The notes: generated from the sequence alone by a model not told the origin. Counted from the stretch's first letter, positions 41,801 to 51,091 are shown. The stretch: 58,723 nucleotides of DNA from Siculibacillus lacustris (GCF_004328075.1 NZ_SJFN01000008.1:1-58723); one strand, 5' to 3'. Program-made: numbers and translations.

Positions 41801-42002
41801 CGAGGCCCGCGACGCCGAAGCCCTCGCCGACGCCGCCCGCGACCGGCTCGAGGAGCTGGTGCGGCTCTTTCGCCGGCCCGAGACCGGCTATCCGTCACGG
41901 CCGCGGGTGCAGTTCGAGAAGGACCGTGGCGGCGACTACGATCACCTCGCCCGCGTCGCCGAATGGGCGGCCGGCACCACCCCGGAGGCGACCGACCCGT
42001 GA
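38811..42002 (+). CDS. addB: Double-strand break repair protein AddB, alphaproteobacterial type
   Basis: A 1063-residue AddB. With AddA it forms the helicase-nuclease that resects DNA ends and loads RecA, the RecBCD counterpart. The degenerate N-terminal helicase region includes 'ALILVPTRRAARALRDALL', and a later segment 'LSFDLVVLAGLDEGIWPVPARADPWLSRPMRRDL' is typical. The C-terminal RecB-like nuclease carries 'LSGRADRIDLMTDGRLALLDYKTGRPP'. I see no cysteine in the whole protein, so the Fe-S cluster known from Bacillus AddB is absent. It starts with GTG behind GGGGGAGGG. Its last four bases are the GTGA that starts addA. Confidence 0.93.
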   Translation: MTRSSDPAPAAASARFPRVLSIDAGRPFLATLARAFLDGTLVPGTAFDPADPTAMADALILVPTRRAARALRDALLAELAAGGGEAVALLPEIRPFGDVDEDGDFGEADDDLAPVATPLERRLAMTRLVLGWTAGLAAGSRNPATGAAPTVPATPAEAVRLASALLVLMDQVVAEGADWSLLDGLVPEDHAAWWQLTRDFLAIATRAWPAHLAERGLDDPAVRRHAAIRRTARRLAEAPPKGPVIAAGSTGSVPSTAELIAVVSRLETGAVVLPGLDFDLDAAAWDSLEPETGDPVPGHPQYGLRLLLDRLGVTRDDVARLGAPPTPNEAARRRLLSEALRPAATTQDWRTFAAAIAEGRFDLPAALAGVGLIEARNDAEEALAVALVLREAIEDPAATAALVTPDRNLARRVAAELGRWGLEIDDSAGRPFGHTRPAVLARLIAETALGGFDPVTVAALLAHPLARFGRRAAAAARLARVIELIALRGPRTVPTGAGLIEAFDEAAAEIAAHPGRTAAARARIRPAERAEARALLVDLVDALAPLEALGDRATVDLPTLVATHVAALGAIAADADGSDAALYADEDGEALAAALAGLVEAAASEGAAIRFAAAAWPGFFEALLGDVAVNRRTAPGARLFVYGPLEARLLSFDLVVLAGLDEGIWPVPARADPWLSRPMRRDLALEAPERRIGLSAHDFAQAAAAPRVILARAARAGGSPTVPSRWLQRLSTLIGAAGTARIKAPMAAPLAWARRIDRPDAPPRAVARPSPRPPVALRPNRLSITEIETWIRDPYAIFARHVLRLTALDPLGRSIGAAERGTFVHDTLAAFLREGTSVRGAVAPARLSELAEIELARFAAFPEVVALWRPRLAAIGRWWLAVEAERDPLVAERHAEIAGRWVFPVDGVDFTLSGRADRIDLMTDGRLALLDYKTGRPPSEKAVQALMAPQLPLEAAMVRAGAFGPDLVGKAIAEIAYLHLTGGAAGGSWESRGRGGTEARDAEALADAARDRLEELVRLFRRPETGYPSRPRVQFEKDRGGDYDHLARVAEWAAGTTPEATDP

Positions 42003-45000
42003 CCTCGCCCTTCGTGGTGCCCGCCGAAACGATCGATCGCCAGCGCCGCGCCTCGGCCCCGGAGTCCTCCGCCTGGGTCTCGGCCAATGCCGGCTCGGGC
42101 AAGACCTGGGTGCTGGCGCGACGGGTGATCCGCCTGTTGCTGGCCGGCACCCCGGCGAGCCGCATCCTCTGCCTGACCTTCACCAAGGCGGCCGCCGCCA
42201 CCATGTCCAACCGCGTCTTCGCCGAACTCGGCCGCTGGACCCTGCTCGACGACGAGGCGCTCCGTTCGGCGATCGCCGAGGTCGAGGGGCCGGCGGTCGA
42301 CCGGGGCCCACGCGCGGTGGCGCGGCTCGATCGCGCGCGGCGCCTGTTCGCCGAGGCGATCGAGACCCCCGGCGGCCTCAAGATCCAGACCATCCACGCC
42401 TTCTGCGAACGCATCCTCCAACAGTTCCCGCTCGAGGCCGATCTCGGCGGCCATTTCGACATCCTCGACGAGCGCCTGGAGCGCGAACTGGTCGCCGCCG
42501 CCCGCGACGCCGAGCTGGTTTCGGCGAGCCGCGCGCCGCTCGGCGATCCGGTCGCCGACGCGCTGGCGATCCTGCTCGACACGGTCGGCGAGTTCGCGCT
42601 GGCCGGCGCCCTCGACGCGGTCATCGCCGCCCGCGACGATCTGCGCAACGCTCTGCGCGCCCATGGCGATCTCGACGGGGTGATCGCGGCGATCCGCGCC
42701 GCCCTGGCGGTGCCGGACGGCGAGCGCGACGCCCGTCTGGTCGCCGAAATGCTCGCCTCGCCGGAGTTTCCCGCTCCGGTCCTCGCCGAGCTGATCGATA
42801 CTTTCGCCGGCTCCGGCCGTCAGGACGCCGCCCAGGCCGAGCGCCTGCGCCGCGCGGTCGCCCCGACCGTGCCGGCGAACGATCGCCTCGCCGCCTGGTG
42901 GTCGGTGTTCTTCACCAATGCCGACGCGCCGCGCGCCACCCGCAGCCTCGCCACCAAGGCGGTGTGCGAGCGCCATCCCGACTTCCTCGACCGGGCGGCC
43001 CGCGAGACCGCGCGGCTCCAGCGTCTCGCCGACGCCCGCGCCGCGCTGGCGTCCGCGACCACCACCGCCGCCCTGTTGCGCCTCGGCGACCGCGTCGTCG
43101 GTCGCTATGAGCGGGCAAAACGCGCCCGCGGCGCCCTCGACTTCGACGATCTGGTCACCCGCACCGCCGATCTCCTGTCGCGCTCCGACGCCGCCGCCTG
43201 GGTCCAGTACAAGCTCGATCGCGGCATCGACCACATCCTGGTCGACGAGGCCCAGGACACCAGCCCGCGCCAGTGGGCGATCGTCCACGGTCTGACCGAG
43301 GAATTCTTCGCCGGCGAAGGAGCGCGACTCGGCGTGCGCACCGTCTTCGCGGTCGGCGACGAGAAACAGTCGATCTATTCCTTCCAGGGCGCCGAGCCGC
43401 GCCGCTTCTCCGAGAGCCGCAGCACCTTCGCGGCCCGCGCCCGCGCCGTCGATCGACCCTTCGCCGACGTCCAACTCAACCTGTCGTTCCGCTCGACCGA
43501 CGACGTGCTCGCCGCCGTCGATCGGGTGTTCGAAGACCCCGCCCTGCGCGCGCGCCTGCTCACCGACCCCAGCGACTACGGCACCCACGCCGCCGCCCGC
43601 GCCGGCGCGCCGGGGTTGGTCGAGATCTGGCCGATGATCGTCGCCGACAAGGAGGTCGAGCCCGACGACTGGGCCGCCCCCCTCGACCGCGCCACCACCG
43701 CGGCGCCGTGGATGCGGCTCGCCGCCCGCATCGCCGACGAGATCGAGCACCTGCTCGCCCCCGGCTTCCGCCTGGAGGGCACCGGCCGGCCGCTCGGTCC
43801 GCGCGACATCGTCGTGCTGGTGCGCAAACGCGGCGTCTTCGTCGACGCGATCAACCGTGTCCTCAAGGAGCGCGGCCTCGCCGTCGCCGGCCACGACCGC
43901 CTGCGCCTCACCGATCACATCGCCGTCGCCGACCTGATGGCGCTCGGCCGCACCCTGCTGCTGCCCGAGGACGATCTGGCGTTGGCCTCGGTCCTGAAGT
44001 GCCCGCTGTTCGATCGCAGCGACGACGATCTGGTCGATCTGGCCTGTACGGATCGCCGCGAGGGCGAGAGCCTGACCGCCGCACTCCACCGGGCGGCGGA
44101 CGCTTCGCCGGCCTGGCGCGCGGTCGCGAGCCGGCTCGAGGATTGGCGCGAGCGCGCCCGCCGCCTGCCGCCCTTCGAGCTCTATGCCCGCATCCTCGCC
44201 GCCGACGGCGGCCGCCGCCGCTTCGTCGCGCGCCTCGGCTCGGAAGCCGAGGACGTCCTCGACGAGTTCCTGGCGCTCGCCGCCGCCGCCGATCGCGGCC
44301 CGGCACCGAGCCTCGGCCGCTTCCTCGCCGATCTCGAGGCCGACGCCCCGGAGATCAAACGCGAACTCGACGAGACCCGCGACGAGCTGCGGGTGATGAC
44401 CGTGCACGGCGCCAAGGGCCTCGAGGCGGCAGTGGTGTTCCTGGTCGATCCCGGCTCCGGCCCGGTCCATGCCGCCCACGACCCGACCCTGGTGCGCCTC
44501 GCGGTGCCCGATTCGCCGCCCGGCGCACCGCCCGTGCCGGTGTGGAGCCGCGGCTCCGCCGATCCCGCCGTGGTGGTCGCCGCCCGCGCCGCCCATCGCG
44601 ACGCGGCGAGCGCCGAATATCTCCGTCTCCTCTATGTCGCCATGACTCGCGCCGCCGATCGCCTCTATGTCTGCGGCTTCGCCGGGGTGCGCGGGGCCAG
44701 CCCGGAATGCTGGCACGCCCGCATCGCCGAGCGCCTGCTGCCCGACGCCGAGGAAGTCACCGACGCCGCCGGCACCGTCGTCGCCCATCGCTGGCGCACC
44801 GGCCGCGGCATCCCGCGCCCGCCCGAGCCGCCGGCCCCCGCCGTCGCCGCCGCGAATCCCGACCTGCCGGCCTGGATCGATCGCCCGCCACCGGTCGTTC
44901 CGACGATTCTCCGGGCCACGCCCTCCGCCCACCCCGACGCGCCCGCGGCGAAGGGCCGCGGCGGTCCGGCCGCCGCCGCCGAACGCGCCGCCCGCCGCGA

Positions 45001-45523
45001 ACTCGAGCGCCTGCGCGGCACGCTCGCCCATCGCCTGCTCGAGGTCCTGCCGGGCCTCGCCGTCGATCGCCGCCGGGCCGCCGCCACCCGCTTCCTCGCC
45101 GCCCGCGCCGCGGCATGGCCGGAAGACGCCCGCACCGGTCTCCTCGCCGAGGTCGAATCGGTGCTCGCCGCGCCGGACTTCGCCGCCGTCTTCGCCGCCG
45201 GATCGCGGGCCGAAGTGCCGATCGTCGGCCGCCTGGTCGCGACCGACGCCACGCCGATCGAGATCTCCGGCCGCATCGACCGCCTGGCGATCACCGCCGA
45301 CGCCGTGCTGCTGGTCGACTTCAAGACCGATCGCCGCCCGCCGCCCGTCGGGGCGCCGCCGGCGAGCCATGTCGAACAGCTGGCGCTCTACCGGGTGCTG
45401 CTGGCGCGGCTGTTCCCCGGGCGGGCGATTCGCTGTGCGCTCCTGTGGACCGCCCTGCAGCGCCTCGACGAAATCGCGCCGGTGCTGCTCGACGCCGCGG
45501 CGCGACGGCTCGCGCTGTCGTGA
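41999..45523 (+). CDS. addA: Double-strand break repair helicase AddA, alphaproteobacterial type
   Basis: A 1174-residue UvrD-type helicase with nuclease domain. The Walker A motif '[16 protein letters not shown]' (residues 28-43) is followed by '[13 protein letters not shown]', '[19 protein letters not shown]', the Walker B '[15 protein letters not shown]', '[18 protein letters not shown]', 'LNLSFRST' and '[21 protein letters not shown]' with '[16 protein letters not shown]'. The C-terminal nuclease has '[22 protein letters not shown]'. AddA moves on the 3'-ended strand and cuts it until a recognition sequence is met. The GTG start at 41999 overlaps the addB stop by 4 nt, so the two are translationally coupled. 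The long upstream frame is not part of it. Confidence 0.95.
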   Translation: MTSPFVVPAETIDRQRRASAPESSAWVSANAGSGKTWVLARRVIRLLLAGTPASRILCLTFTKAAAATMSNRVFAELGRWTLLDDEALRSAIAEVEGPAVDRGPRAVARLDRARRLFAEAIETPGGLKIQTIHAFCERILQQFPLEADLGGHFDILDERLERELVAAARDAELVSASRAPLGDPVADALAILLDTVGEFALAGALDAVIAARDDLRNALRAHGDLDGVIAAIRAALAVPDGERDARLVAEMLASPEFPAPVLAELIDTFAGSGRQDAAQAERLRRAVAPTVPANDRLAAWWSVFFTNADAPRATRSLATKAVCERHPDFLDRAARETARLQRLADARAALASATTTAALLRLGDRVVGRYERAKRARGALDFDDLVTRTADLLSRSDAAAWVQYKLDRGIDHILVDEAQDTSPRQWAIVHGLTEEFFAGEGARLGVRTVFAVGDEKQSIYSFQGAEPRRFSESRSTFAARARAVDRPFADVQLNLSFRSTDDVLAAVDRVFEDPALRARLLTDPSDYGTHAAARAGAPGLVEIWPMIVADKEVEPDDWAAPLDRATTAAPWMRLAARIADEIEHLLAPGFRLEGTGRPLGPRDIVVLVRKRGVFVDAINRVLKERGLAVAGHDRLRLTDHIAVADLMALGRTLLLPEDDLALASVLKCPLFDRSDDDLVDLACTDRREGESLTAALHRAADASPAWRAVASRLEDWRERARRLPPFELYARILAADGGRRRFVARLGSEAEDVLDEFLALAAAADRGPAPSLGRFLADLEADAPEIKRELDETRDELRVMTVHGAKGLEAAVVFLVDPGSGPVHAAHDPTLVRLAVPDSPPGAPPVPVWSRGSADPAVVVAARAAHRDAASAEYLRLLYVAMTRAADRLYVCGFAGVRGASPECWHARIAERLLPDAEEVTDAAGTVVAHRWRTGRGIPRPPEPPAPAVAAANPDLPAWIDRPPPVVPTILRATPSAHPDAPAAKGRGGPAAAAERAARRELERLRGTLAHRLLEVLPGLAVDRRRAAATRFLAARAAAWPEDARTGLLAEVESVLAAPDFAAVFAAGSRAEVPIVGRLVATDATPIEISGRIDRLAITADAVLLVDFKTDRRPPPVGAPPASHVEQLALYRVLLARLFPGRAIRCALLWTALQRLDEIAPVLLDAAARRLALS

Positions 45524-45557
45524 TCCTGTGGTTCGGAGCGGAGATACCTACAGCATC

Positions 45558-45586
45558 TTGACGCTAGGCCCTCGCCTACCTACGTT
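45558..45586 (+). promoter_or_regulatory. Candidate promoter of trxA
   Basis: TTGACG and TACGTT are separated by 17 bp, about 53 bp before the trxA ATG. The -35 is near consensus, the -10 is weak, as is common in alphaproteobacteria. Confidence 0.55.
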
Positions 45587-45638
45587 CTCACCCCGAAAGA
45601 TCGGCGCCGCTCCCGCGCGCCCCGCAAGAGGTTTTCCC

Positions 45639-45962
45639 ATGGCGACCGTGAAAGTCACCGACGCGTCCTTCGATACCGACGTCCTCGCTTCGTCCGAGCC
45701 GGTCGTCGTCGACTTCTGGGCGGAGTGGTGCGGACCGTGTCGGATGATCGCCCCGGCGCTCGAGGAGATCTCCACCGAGATGGCCGGCAAGGTGAAGGTG
45801 GTGAAGCTCAACATCGACGAGAACCCGGACGTCGCGATGAAGTTCGGCGTCCGTTCGATCCCCACCCTGATCGTCTTCTCCGGCGGCAAGCCGGCGGCGA
45901 TGCAGGTCGGCGCCGCCCCCAAGGGCAAGCTGGTCGACTGGATCAACGGCGCCATCGCCTGA
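45639..45962 (+). CDS. trxA: Thioredoxin
   Basis: A 107-residue thioredoxin, the general cytosolic disulfide reductant for ribonucleotide reductase, methionine sulfoxide reductase and others, recycled by thioredoxin reductase. The active site is '[19 protein letters not shown]' with Cys31 and Cys34. The cis-Pro loop '[16 protein letters not shown]' and the buried Asp25 are present. It follows addA after 115 bp with its own candidate promoter, and a strong hairpin ends it. In many relatives folC follows trxA; here grpE does. Confidence 0.97.
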   Translation: MATVKVTDASFDTDVLASSEPVVVDFWAEWCGPCRMIAPALEEISTEMAGKVKVVKLNIDENPDVAMKFGVRSIPTLIVFSGGKPAAMQVGAAPKGKLVDWINGAIA

Positions 45963-45979
45963 TTTCGAGGTCTCGCCCG

Positions 45980-46020
45980 CGACGACGCCCCGCCCTCCCG
46001 ACGGAGACGGGGCGTCGTCG
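45980..46020 (+). terminator. Terminator-like hairpin after trxA
   Basis: A perfect 13-bp stem, CGACGACGCCCCG against CGGGGCGTCGTCG with a 15-nt loop, begins 17 nt after the stop. The sequence after it is TCGTCG and not a T run. Confidence 0.65.
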
Positions 46021-46043
46021 TCGTCGCGTCTGCGACGAAGGGG

Positions 46044-46072
46044 CTTGAAATGCCGCGCCGAAACCCTCAAAT
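46044..46072 (+). promoter_or_regulatory. RpoH-type promoter of grpE
   Basis: CTTGAAA is followed, 18 bp after CTTG, by CTCAAAT, which agrees with the CYTATNT -10 except at two positions. The spacing is identical to that of the dnaK promoter in this window. It ends 33 bp before the grpE ATG, right for a short leader. Confidence 0.65.
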
Positions 46073-46105
46073 CCGGGTCGAGTTCCCGAACCTTCGAGGC
46101 AGACC

Positions 46106-46723
46106 ATGAGCGACGAGTCCGCGATCGCCCCCCAGGCCGACGCCGCCCCCGAAACCGCCCCCGCGACCGAGACGCCCGCCGTCGATCCGATCGCCGCGGC
46201 CCAGGCCGAGGCGGCCGAGCTGAAGGATCGCCTGTTGCGGACCTTGGCCGAGATGGAGAATCTGCGCCGGCGCACCGAGAAGGAAGTCCGCGAAGCGCGC
46301 GACTACGCCGTCTCCGGATTCGCCCGCGATCTCCTGGCGGTCGCCGACAACTTCGACCGCGCCCTGTCGCACGTCCCGGCGGAGCTGCGCGAGAGCACGG
46401 TGTCCGGCGCCGCGGCGCTGATCGAGGGCGTCGAACTGACCGGCCGCGAGTTGCTCAAGGTCATGGAGAAGCACGGCGTGCGCAAGCTGTCGCCCCAGGG
46501 CGAGCGCTTCGACCCCAACCTGCATCAGGCGATGTTCGAGATCGCCAACCCGGACGTTCCCGCCGGAACGGTGCTGCAGGTGCTCCAGGACGGCTTCGCC
46601 ATCGCCGGCCGGGTATTGCGCCCGGCGCTGGTCGGCGTCGCCAAGGGCGGTCCGCGCATCGCCGCGGTGGACGCGAGCGCACCGGCCCCCGGGACCTTCG
46701 AAGGCATCGATCGGACCGTCTGA
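46106..46723 (+). CDS. grpE: Nucleotide exchange factor GrpE
   Basis: GrpE, 205 residues, the dimeric nucleotide exchange factor that releases ADP from DnaK. The N-terminus is acidic and Ala/Pro-rich, then comes the long helix 'LKDRLLRTLAEMENLRRRTEKEVREARDYAVSGFARDLLAVADNFDRAL', and the beta-wing domain with 'GERFDPNLHQAMFEI' and 'VLQDGFAIAGRVLRPALVGVAKGG'. It is separated from dnaK-dnaJ and has no hrcA beside it. An RpoH-type promoter precedes it, so it should be co-induced with dnaK. Confidence 0.97.
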   Translation: MSDESAIAPQADAAPETAPATETPAVDPIAAAQAEAAELKDRLLRTLAEMENLRRRTEKEVREARDYAVSGFARDLLAVADNFDRALSHVPAELRESTVSGAAALIEGVELTGRELLKVMEKHGVRKLSPQGERFDPNLHQAMFEIANPDVPAGTVLQVLQDGFAIAGRVLRPALVGVAKGGPRIAAVDASAPAPGTFEGIDRTV

Positions 46724-46776
46724 GCCCGGCGGCTCACGGGTTCGAGCGCCCGGCATTCCTCACGATTTGCAGGCTC

Positions 46777-46837
46777 CGCCGCCCCCTCGGGCGGCGAAGC
46801 CGTCTCACGGCTCGTCTGACGGCGCCTCGGGGCGCCG
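46777..46837. terminator. Two hairpins between grpE and the convergent small gene
   Basis: An 8-bp stem (CGCCGCCC/GGGCGGCG, loop CCTC) at 46777-46796 and a 7-bp stem (CGGCGCC/GGCGCCG, loop TCGG) at 46820-46837, the latter followed by ATCGTTCATT. They probably end both grpE and the minus-strand gene. Confidence 0.6.
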
Positions 46838-46842
46838 ATCGT

Positions 46843-47145
46843 TCATTGATCGTCGGGGACGAATCGCTCGATCGAGGCCAGCTCGCGCCGGCGCGCTTCG
46901 ACCAGCGCCTCGGCCAGCCGCCGCAGTTCCGGATTGTGGCCCTGCACGCGTTCCTTGTCGGCCAGCGCCAGCGTATCCTTGTAGCGCGAGATCAGCGCCT
47001 GGACGAACTGGCGGTCGAGTTCGCGCCCGGCCGGATCGCGCACCGCGACCGGCGCCGGAGTCCCCCACATCTGGGCGAAGTGCATCCCTTCCATCGCCAG
47101 CAGGCTGGCGATGATGGCGGCCGTCAAAACGTCTTTCCTCGTCAT
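46843..47145 (-). CDS. Small exported DUF305-like protein
   Basis: A 100-residue protein with an N-terminal signal-like helix (residues 5-20, 'VLTAAIIASLLAMEGMHF'). The rest resembles the helical DUF305 fold: 'DRQFVQALISRYKDTLALADKERVQGHNPELRRLAEALVEARRRELASIERF'. The usual His residues of metal-binding DUF305 proteins are missing from the first helix, so it may be a divergent copy. Function unknown. ATG 47145 was chosen because the signal peptide starts there; the frame extends to 47223. Confidence 0.6.
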   Translation of the reverse strand: MTRKDVLTAAIIASLLAMEGMHFAQMWGTPAPVAVRDPAGRELDRQFVQALISRYKDTLALADKERVQGHNPELRRLAEALVEARRRELASIERFVPDDQ

Positions 47146-47311
47146 CCTGTCCGCTCGCGTCTGATTGGCGCTCGCCGTCGTGATTCGACGCAGCGAGTTC
47201 GCCGGAGCGGCAGATTGCCTCACTTCGCGTCGGCCGACAATGACCTCGGGCCGGGTCGTTGCGGCGATGGTGAAGGGCGGCCCCGGTGCCCCGCCCGGTT
47301 CTGCGGTGGGC

Positions 47312-47788
47312 TCAGATCGGCAGGGCGGTGGTCGCCTTGACCTCCTCCATCACCGCATAGGTGCGGGTCTCGCGCACCCCCGGCAGCGGCAGAATGACCT
47401 CGGCCAGGAAGCGCCGATAGGCCCCCATGTCGCGCACCCGCGCCTTGAGCAGATAATCGAAGCCGCCGGCCACCATGTGGCACTCCAGCACCTCGCCGGC
47501 GCGCTTCACCTGGGTGGCGAAGGCGTCGAACACGTCGGGGCTGGTGCGGTCGAGCAGCACCTCGACGAACACCAGGAGGCCGCGGCCGAGCTTGCCCGGA
47601 TCGAGCTCGGCGCGGTAGCCGCGGATGAAGCCGTCGCGGGTGAGCCGCCGCACCCGGTCGGCGGTGGCGGTCGCCGACAGGCCGATGCGTTCGGCGAGAT
47701 CGGCGTTGGTGATGCGGCCGTCGCCCTGCAGCGCCGCGAGGATCTTGCGGTCGAGACGATCGACGCCGTCGATTTCACTGCCGATCAT
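47312..47788 (-). CDS. putR: Lrp/AsnC regulator, likely PutR
   Basis: A 158-residue Lrp/AsnC-family regulator. The N-terminal helix-turn-helix is 'LDRKILAALQGDGRITNADLAERIGLSATATADRVRRLTRDGFIRGY'; the C-terminal RAM domain includes 'LLVFVEVLLDRTSPDVFDAF', 'VLECHMVAGGFDYLLKARVRD' and 'VRETRTYAVMEEVK'. It is divergent from putA with 143 bp between starts; in Agrobacterium the Lrp-type PutR at this position activates putA in response to proline. The assignment is by context and family. Confidence 0.88.
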   Translation of the reverse strand: MIGSEIDGVDRLDRKILAALQGDGRITNADLAERIGLSATATADRVRRLTRDGFIRGYRAELDPGKLGRGLLVFVEVLLDRTSPDVFDAFATQVKRAGEVLECHMVAGGFDYLLKARVRDMGAYRRFLAEVILPLPGVRETRTYAVMEEVKATTALPI

Positions 47789-47822
47789 GGAAACCTCGAA
47801 GAAATACCCGGATCTAGAGATC

Positions 47823-47858
47823 GATAACCCGGAAAAAGCCGGTTGAAAAGCGGTTATC
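47823..47858. promoter_or_regulatory. Inverted repeat in the putR-putA intergenic region, likely PutR site
   Basis: GATAACC (47823-47829) and GGTTATC (47852-47858) are exact inverted repeats with 22 bp between them, itself A-rich. Lrp-family proteins often bind such spaced half-sites. The repeat lies about halfway between the two divergent starts. Confidence 0.55.
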
Positions 47859-47931
47859 ATGGGCAATCGACGGTCGACGCCCGACCGCTCCCTTCCGTGG
47901 CTCCTCGCCGAGCCGTCACAGGACGACGCCC

Positions 47932-50900
47932 ATGACCGCTTCCCGTGCCCTGGTTCCGCAGCCGCCGACGATCGCCCCGTTCCGTGCCGCCTATGCCCCC
48001 GACGACGTCGCGCTGGTGCGCGCCCTGATCGTCGAAGCCCGCTTCGACCCGGCCGCCGACGCCCGCATCGACGCCCACGCGACGCGGCTGATCGACAAGA
48101 TCCGCGCCGAGACCGGCAGCTTCGGCGTCGAAGAATTTCTGCGCGAATATTCGCTGACCACCCGCGAGGGCCTCGCCCTGATGGTGCTGGCCGAAGCACT
48201 GTTGCGGGTGCCGGATTCCGAGACCGCCGACAAGCTGATCGAGGACAAGCTCGCCGAAGCCGAATTCGAGAACCACGAGCGGGTCTCCGACGCTTGGCTG
48301 GTCTCGGCCTCGGCCTGGGCGATGGGCCTCACCGCCCGCATCTTCCGTCCCGGCGAGACCCCCCTCGGGGTCATCTCCGGCATGGTCAAGCGTCTCGGGC
48401 GGCCGACCATCCGCACCGCGGCGCGCCAGGCGATGCGGGTGATGGGCTATCAGTTCGTGCTCGGCGAGACCATCGACAGCGCCCTGTCGCGCGCCGCCTC
48501 CTGGGAGGCCAAGGGCTACCGCTATTCCTACGACATGCTCGGCGAGGGCGCGCGCACCGCCGCCGACGCCGACAAGTATTTCGCCGACTATGCGCTCGCC
48601 ATCGAACGCATCGGCAAGGGCGCCGCCGGCAAGGCGGGTCTGCCGAGCCGCGCCGGCATCTCGGTCAAGCTGTCGGCGCTGCACCCGCGCTACGAGGCGG
48701 TCAACGGCGAGGCGGTGATGCGCGAACTGGTGCCGCGCCTGCTCGATCTCGCCCGCGCCGCCAAGGCCCACGACCTCGCCTTCACCGTCGACGCCGAAGA
48801 AGCCGATCGGCTGGAGCTGTCCCTCGACGTCTTCGCCGCCACCCTGGCCGATCCGTCGCTCAAGGGTTGGGACGGCTTCGGCCTCGCCGTGCAGGCCTAT
48901 CAGAAGCGCGCGGTCGAGGTGGTCGACTGGATCGGCGCCCTCGCCGAGGCCCACGATCGCCGGCTGATGGTCCGTCTGGTCAAGGGCGCCTATTGGGATA
49001 CCGAGATCAAGCGCGCCCAGGAACGCGGCCTCGTCGACTATCCGCTGTTCACCCGCAAGGCGGCGACCGATCTCTCCTATCTCGCCTGCGCCCGCAAGCT
49101 CCTGCGCCTGCGCCCGCGCATCTATCCGCAGTTCGCCGGCCACAATGCGGTGACCGTCGCGCAGGTCCGCGAGATCGCCCGCGAGGGCTGGTCCGACACC
49201 GATCCCGGCTTCGAGTACCAGAAGCTCCATGGCATGGGCGACGCGCTGCATCGCGGCGTGGTCGAGGACGACGGCATGGCCTGCCGGATCTATGCGCCGG
49301 TCGGCGGCCATCGCGATCTGCTCGCCTATCTGGTCCGCCGCCTGCTCGAGAACGGCGCCAATTCCTCCTTCGTCGCCAAGGTCGGCGACACCAATATCCC
49401 GGTCTCGGCGCTGCTGACCCGCCCGGCCGAGGAACTCGGCCACGGCGCCCGCGCCCGCCATGCCCGCATCCCCGTCCCGGCCGCCCTCTATGGTGACGCC
49501 CGGCGCAATTCCGGCGGCCTGGAGCTCGGCTGGACCGCCGACCGCGAGACCCTGGAGCGCAAGGTCGCCGCCGCCGTCGCCACCCCGCGCGACGCCGCCC
49601 CGGTGATCGACGGCACCGCCCGGCCCGGCACCGCGCGCGCCGTGGTCTCGCCGGTCGACGGCACCACCGTGGTCGGCCGCGTCGTCGAAGCCGACGCCGC
49701 CCTCGCCGGCGACGCCATCACCCGTGCCGTCGCCGCCCAGGCCGATTGGGACCGCACCCCCGCCGCCACCCGCGCCGAGGCCCTGGAACGGGCCGCCGAC
49801 GCCCTCGAGGCCGAACGCGAGAGCCTGATGGCCCTGCTCGCCAGCGAAGCCGGCAAGACCTTGCCCGACGGGCTGGCCGAGGTCCGCGAGGCTGCCGACT
49901 TCTGCCGCTACTACGCCGCCGAGGCGCGGCGCCTGTTCGGCGAGGATCGCATCCTCCCCGGCCCGACCGGCGAGGAGAACCGCCTGCACCATCGCGGCCG
50001 CGGCGCCTTCGTGTGCATCTCGCCGTGGAACTTCCCCCTGGCGATCTTCGTCGGCCAGATCACGGCCGCGCTCGCCGCCGGCAACACCGTGATCGCCAAG
50101 CCGGCCGAGCAGACGCCGCTGATCGCCGCCCGCGCCGTAGCCCTGCTCCACGCCGCCGGCATCCCCGCCGGCGCGCTCCATCTCGTCCCCGGCGACGGCA
50201 CGGTCGGCGCCGCCCTGGTCGCCGACCCGCGCATCGCCGGCGTCGCCTTCACCGGCTCGACCGAAACCGCCCGCCGCATCAACCGCACGCTGGCCGCCAA
50301 GGACGGGCCGATCGTGCCGCTGATCGCCGAGACCGGCGGCATCAACGCGATGATCGTCGACGCCACCGCGCTGCCCGAACAGGTCGCCGACGACGTCGTG
50401 CTCTCCGCCTTCCGCTCGGCCGGTCAGCGCTGCTCGGCGCTGCGCCTGCTGTTCCTCCAGGAGGACGTCGCCGATCGGGTGCTGGAGATGATCGTCGGCG
50501 CTGCCGCGACCTTGCGGCTCGGCGATCCGCGGTTGCTCGCCACCGATCTCGGCCCGGTGATCGACGCCGAAGCCAAGGCTCGCCTCGACGACCACCTCGC
50601 CGCCTGCCGCGCCGCCGGCCGCATCGTCTGGGAAGGCAGCGTGCCCGACGGCGCGCTCGCCGCCGGCACCTGGGTGGCGCCGACCGTGGTCCGCCTCGAC
50701 CGCGCCGCCGATCTGACCACGGAGGTGTTCGGCCCGGTGTTGCACGTGGTGCGCTGGAAGGCCGACGAGCTCGACGCGGTGATCGCTTCGATCGTCGGCT
50801 CCGGCTACGGCCTGACGCTCGGCCTCCACAGCCGCATCGATGCCACCGTGCGCCGGGTCTGCGACGCGGTCTCGGTCGGCAACGTCTACGTCAACCGCAA

Positions 50901-51075
50901 CATGATCGGCGCGGTGGTCGGGGTGCAGCCCTTCGGCGGCTCCGGATTGTCGGGCACCGGCCCCAAGGCCGGCGGCCCGAGCTACCTGCCGCGCTTCGCC
51001 CTCGAACAGGTGATCTCGACCAACACCGCGGCGGCCGGCGGCAACACCACCCTGATCGCCATGGGCGAGGAGTGA
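47932..51075 (+). CDS. putA: Bifunctional proline dehydrogenase / P5C dehydrogenase PutA
   Basis: A 1047-residue PutA that oxidises proline to glutamate in two steps, with FAD and NAD. The proline dehydrogenase half (residues about 30-470) has 'KGYRYSYDMLGEGART', 'GISVKLSALHPRY', 'FTVDAEEADRLELSLDVF' and 'VRLVKGAYWDTEIKRAQERG'. The P5C dehydrogenase half has 'ISPWNFPLAIFVGQ', 'GSTETARRI', 'ETGGINAMIVDATALPEQ' and catalytic Cys834 in 'SAGQRCSALRLLF', and ends near 'QPFGGSGLSGTGPKAGG'. There is no N-terminal ribbon-helix-helix, so it does not repress itself, and no long C-terminal extension. Regulation is thus left to the divergent PutR. Confidence 0.97.
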   Translation: MTASRALVPQPPTIAPFRAAYAPDDVALVRALIVEARFDPAADARIDAHATRLIDKIRAETGSFGVEEFLREYSLTTREGLALMVLAEALLRVPDSETADKLIEDKLAEAEFENHERVSDAWLVSASAWAMGLTARIFRPGETPLGVISGMVKRLGRPTIRTAARQAMRVMGYQFVLGETIDSALSRAASWEAKGYRYSYDMLGEGARTAADADKYFADYALAIERIGKGAAGKAGLPSRAGISVKLSALHPRYEAVNGEAVMRELVPRLLDLARAAKAHDLAFTVDAEEADRLELSLDVFAATLADPSLKGWDGFGLAVQAYQKRAVEVVDWIGALAEAHDRRLMVRLVKGAYWDTEIKRAQERGLVDYPLFTRKAATDLSYLACARKLLRLRPRIYPQFAGHNAVTVAQVREIAREGWSDTDPGFEYQKLHGMGDALHRGVVEDDGMACRIYAPVGGHRDLLAYLVRRLLENGANSSFVAKVGDTNIPVSALLTRPAEELGHGARARHARIPVPAALYGDARRNSGGLELGWTADRETLERKVAAAVATPRDAAPVIDGTARPGTARAVVSPVDGTTVVGRVVEADAALAGDAITRAVAAQADWDRTPAATRAEALERAADALEAERESLMALLASEAGKTLPDGLAEVREAADFCRYYAAEARRLFGEDRILPGPTGEENRLHHRGRGAFVCISPWNFPLAIFVGQITAALAAGNTVIAKPAEQTPLIAARAVALLHAAGIPAGALHLVPGDGTVGAALVADPRIAGVAFTGSTETARRINRTLAAKDGPIVPLIAETGGINAMIVDATALPEQVADDVVLSAFRSAGQRCSALRLLFLQEDVADRVLEMIVGAAATLRLGDPRLLATDLGPVIDAEAKARLDDHLAACRAAGRIVWEGSVPDGALAAGTWVAPTVVRLDRAADLTTEVFGPVLHVVRWKADELDAVIASIVGSGYGLTLGLHSRIDATVRRVCDAVSVGNVYVNRNMIGAVVGVQPFGGSGLSGTGPKAGGPSYLPRFALEQVISTNTAAAGGNTTLIAMGEE

Positions 51076-51091
51076 GCCGCCGCCCGGCCGG

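Noticed and set aside
38591-41998. Very long upstream extension of the addA frame (2310 codons in total)
   Set aside because: The part before 41999 is an Arg/Pro-rich frame over addB. The helicase begins at the coupled GTG.
41942-45370. Minus-strand open frame of 1142 codons
   Set aside because: Shadow of addA. The real AddA has all helicase motifs in the plus frame.
47857-50829. Minus-strand open frame of 990 codons
   Set aside because: Shadow of putA, Gly/Ala/Asp/His-rich without a fold signature.
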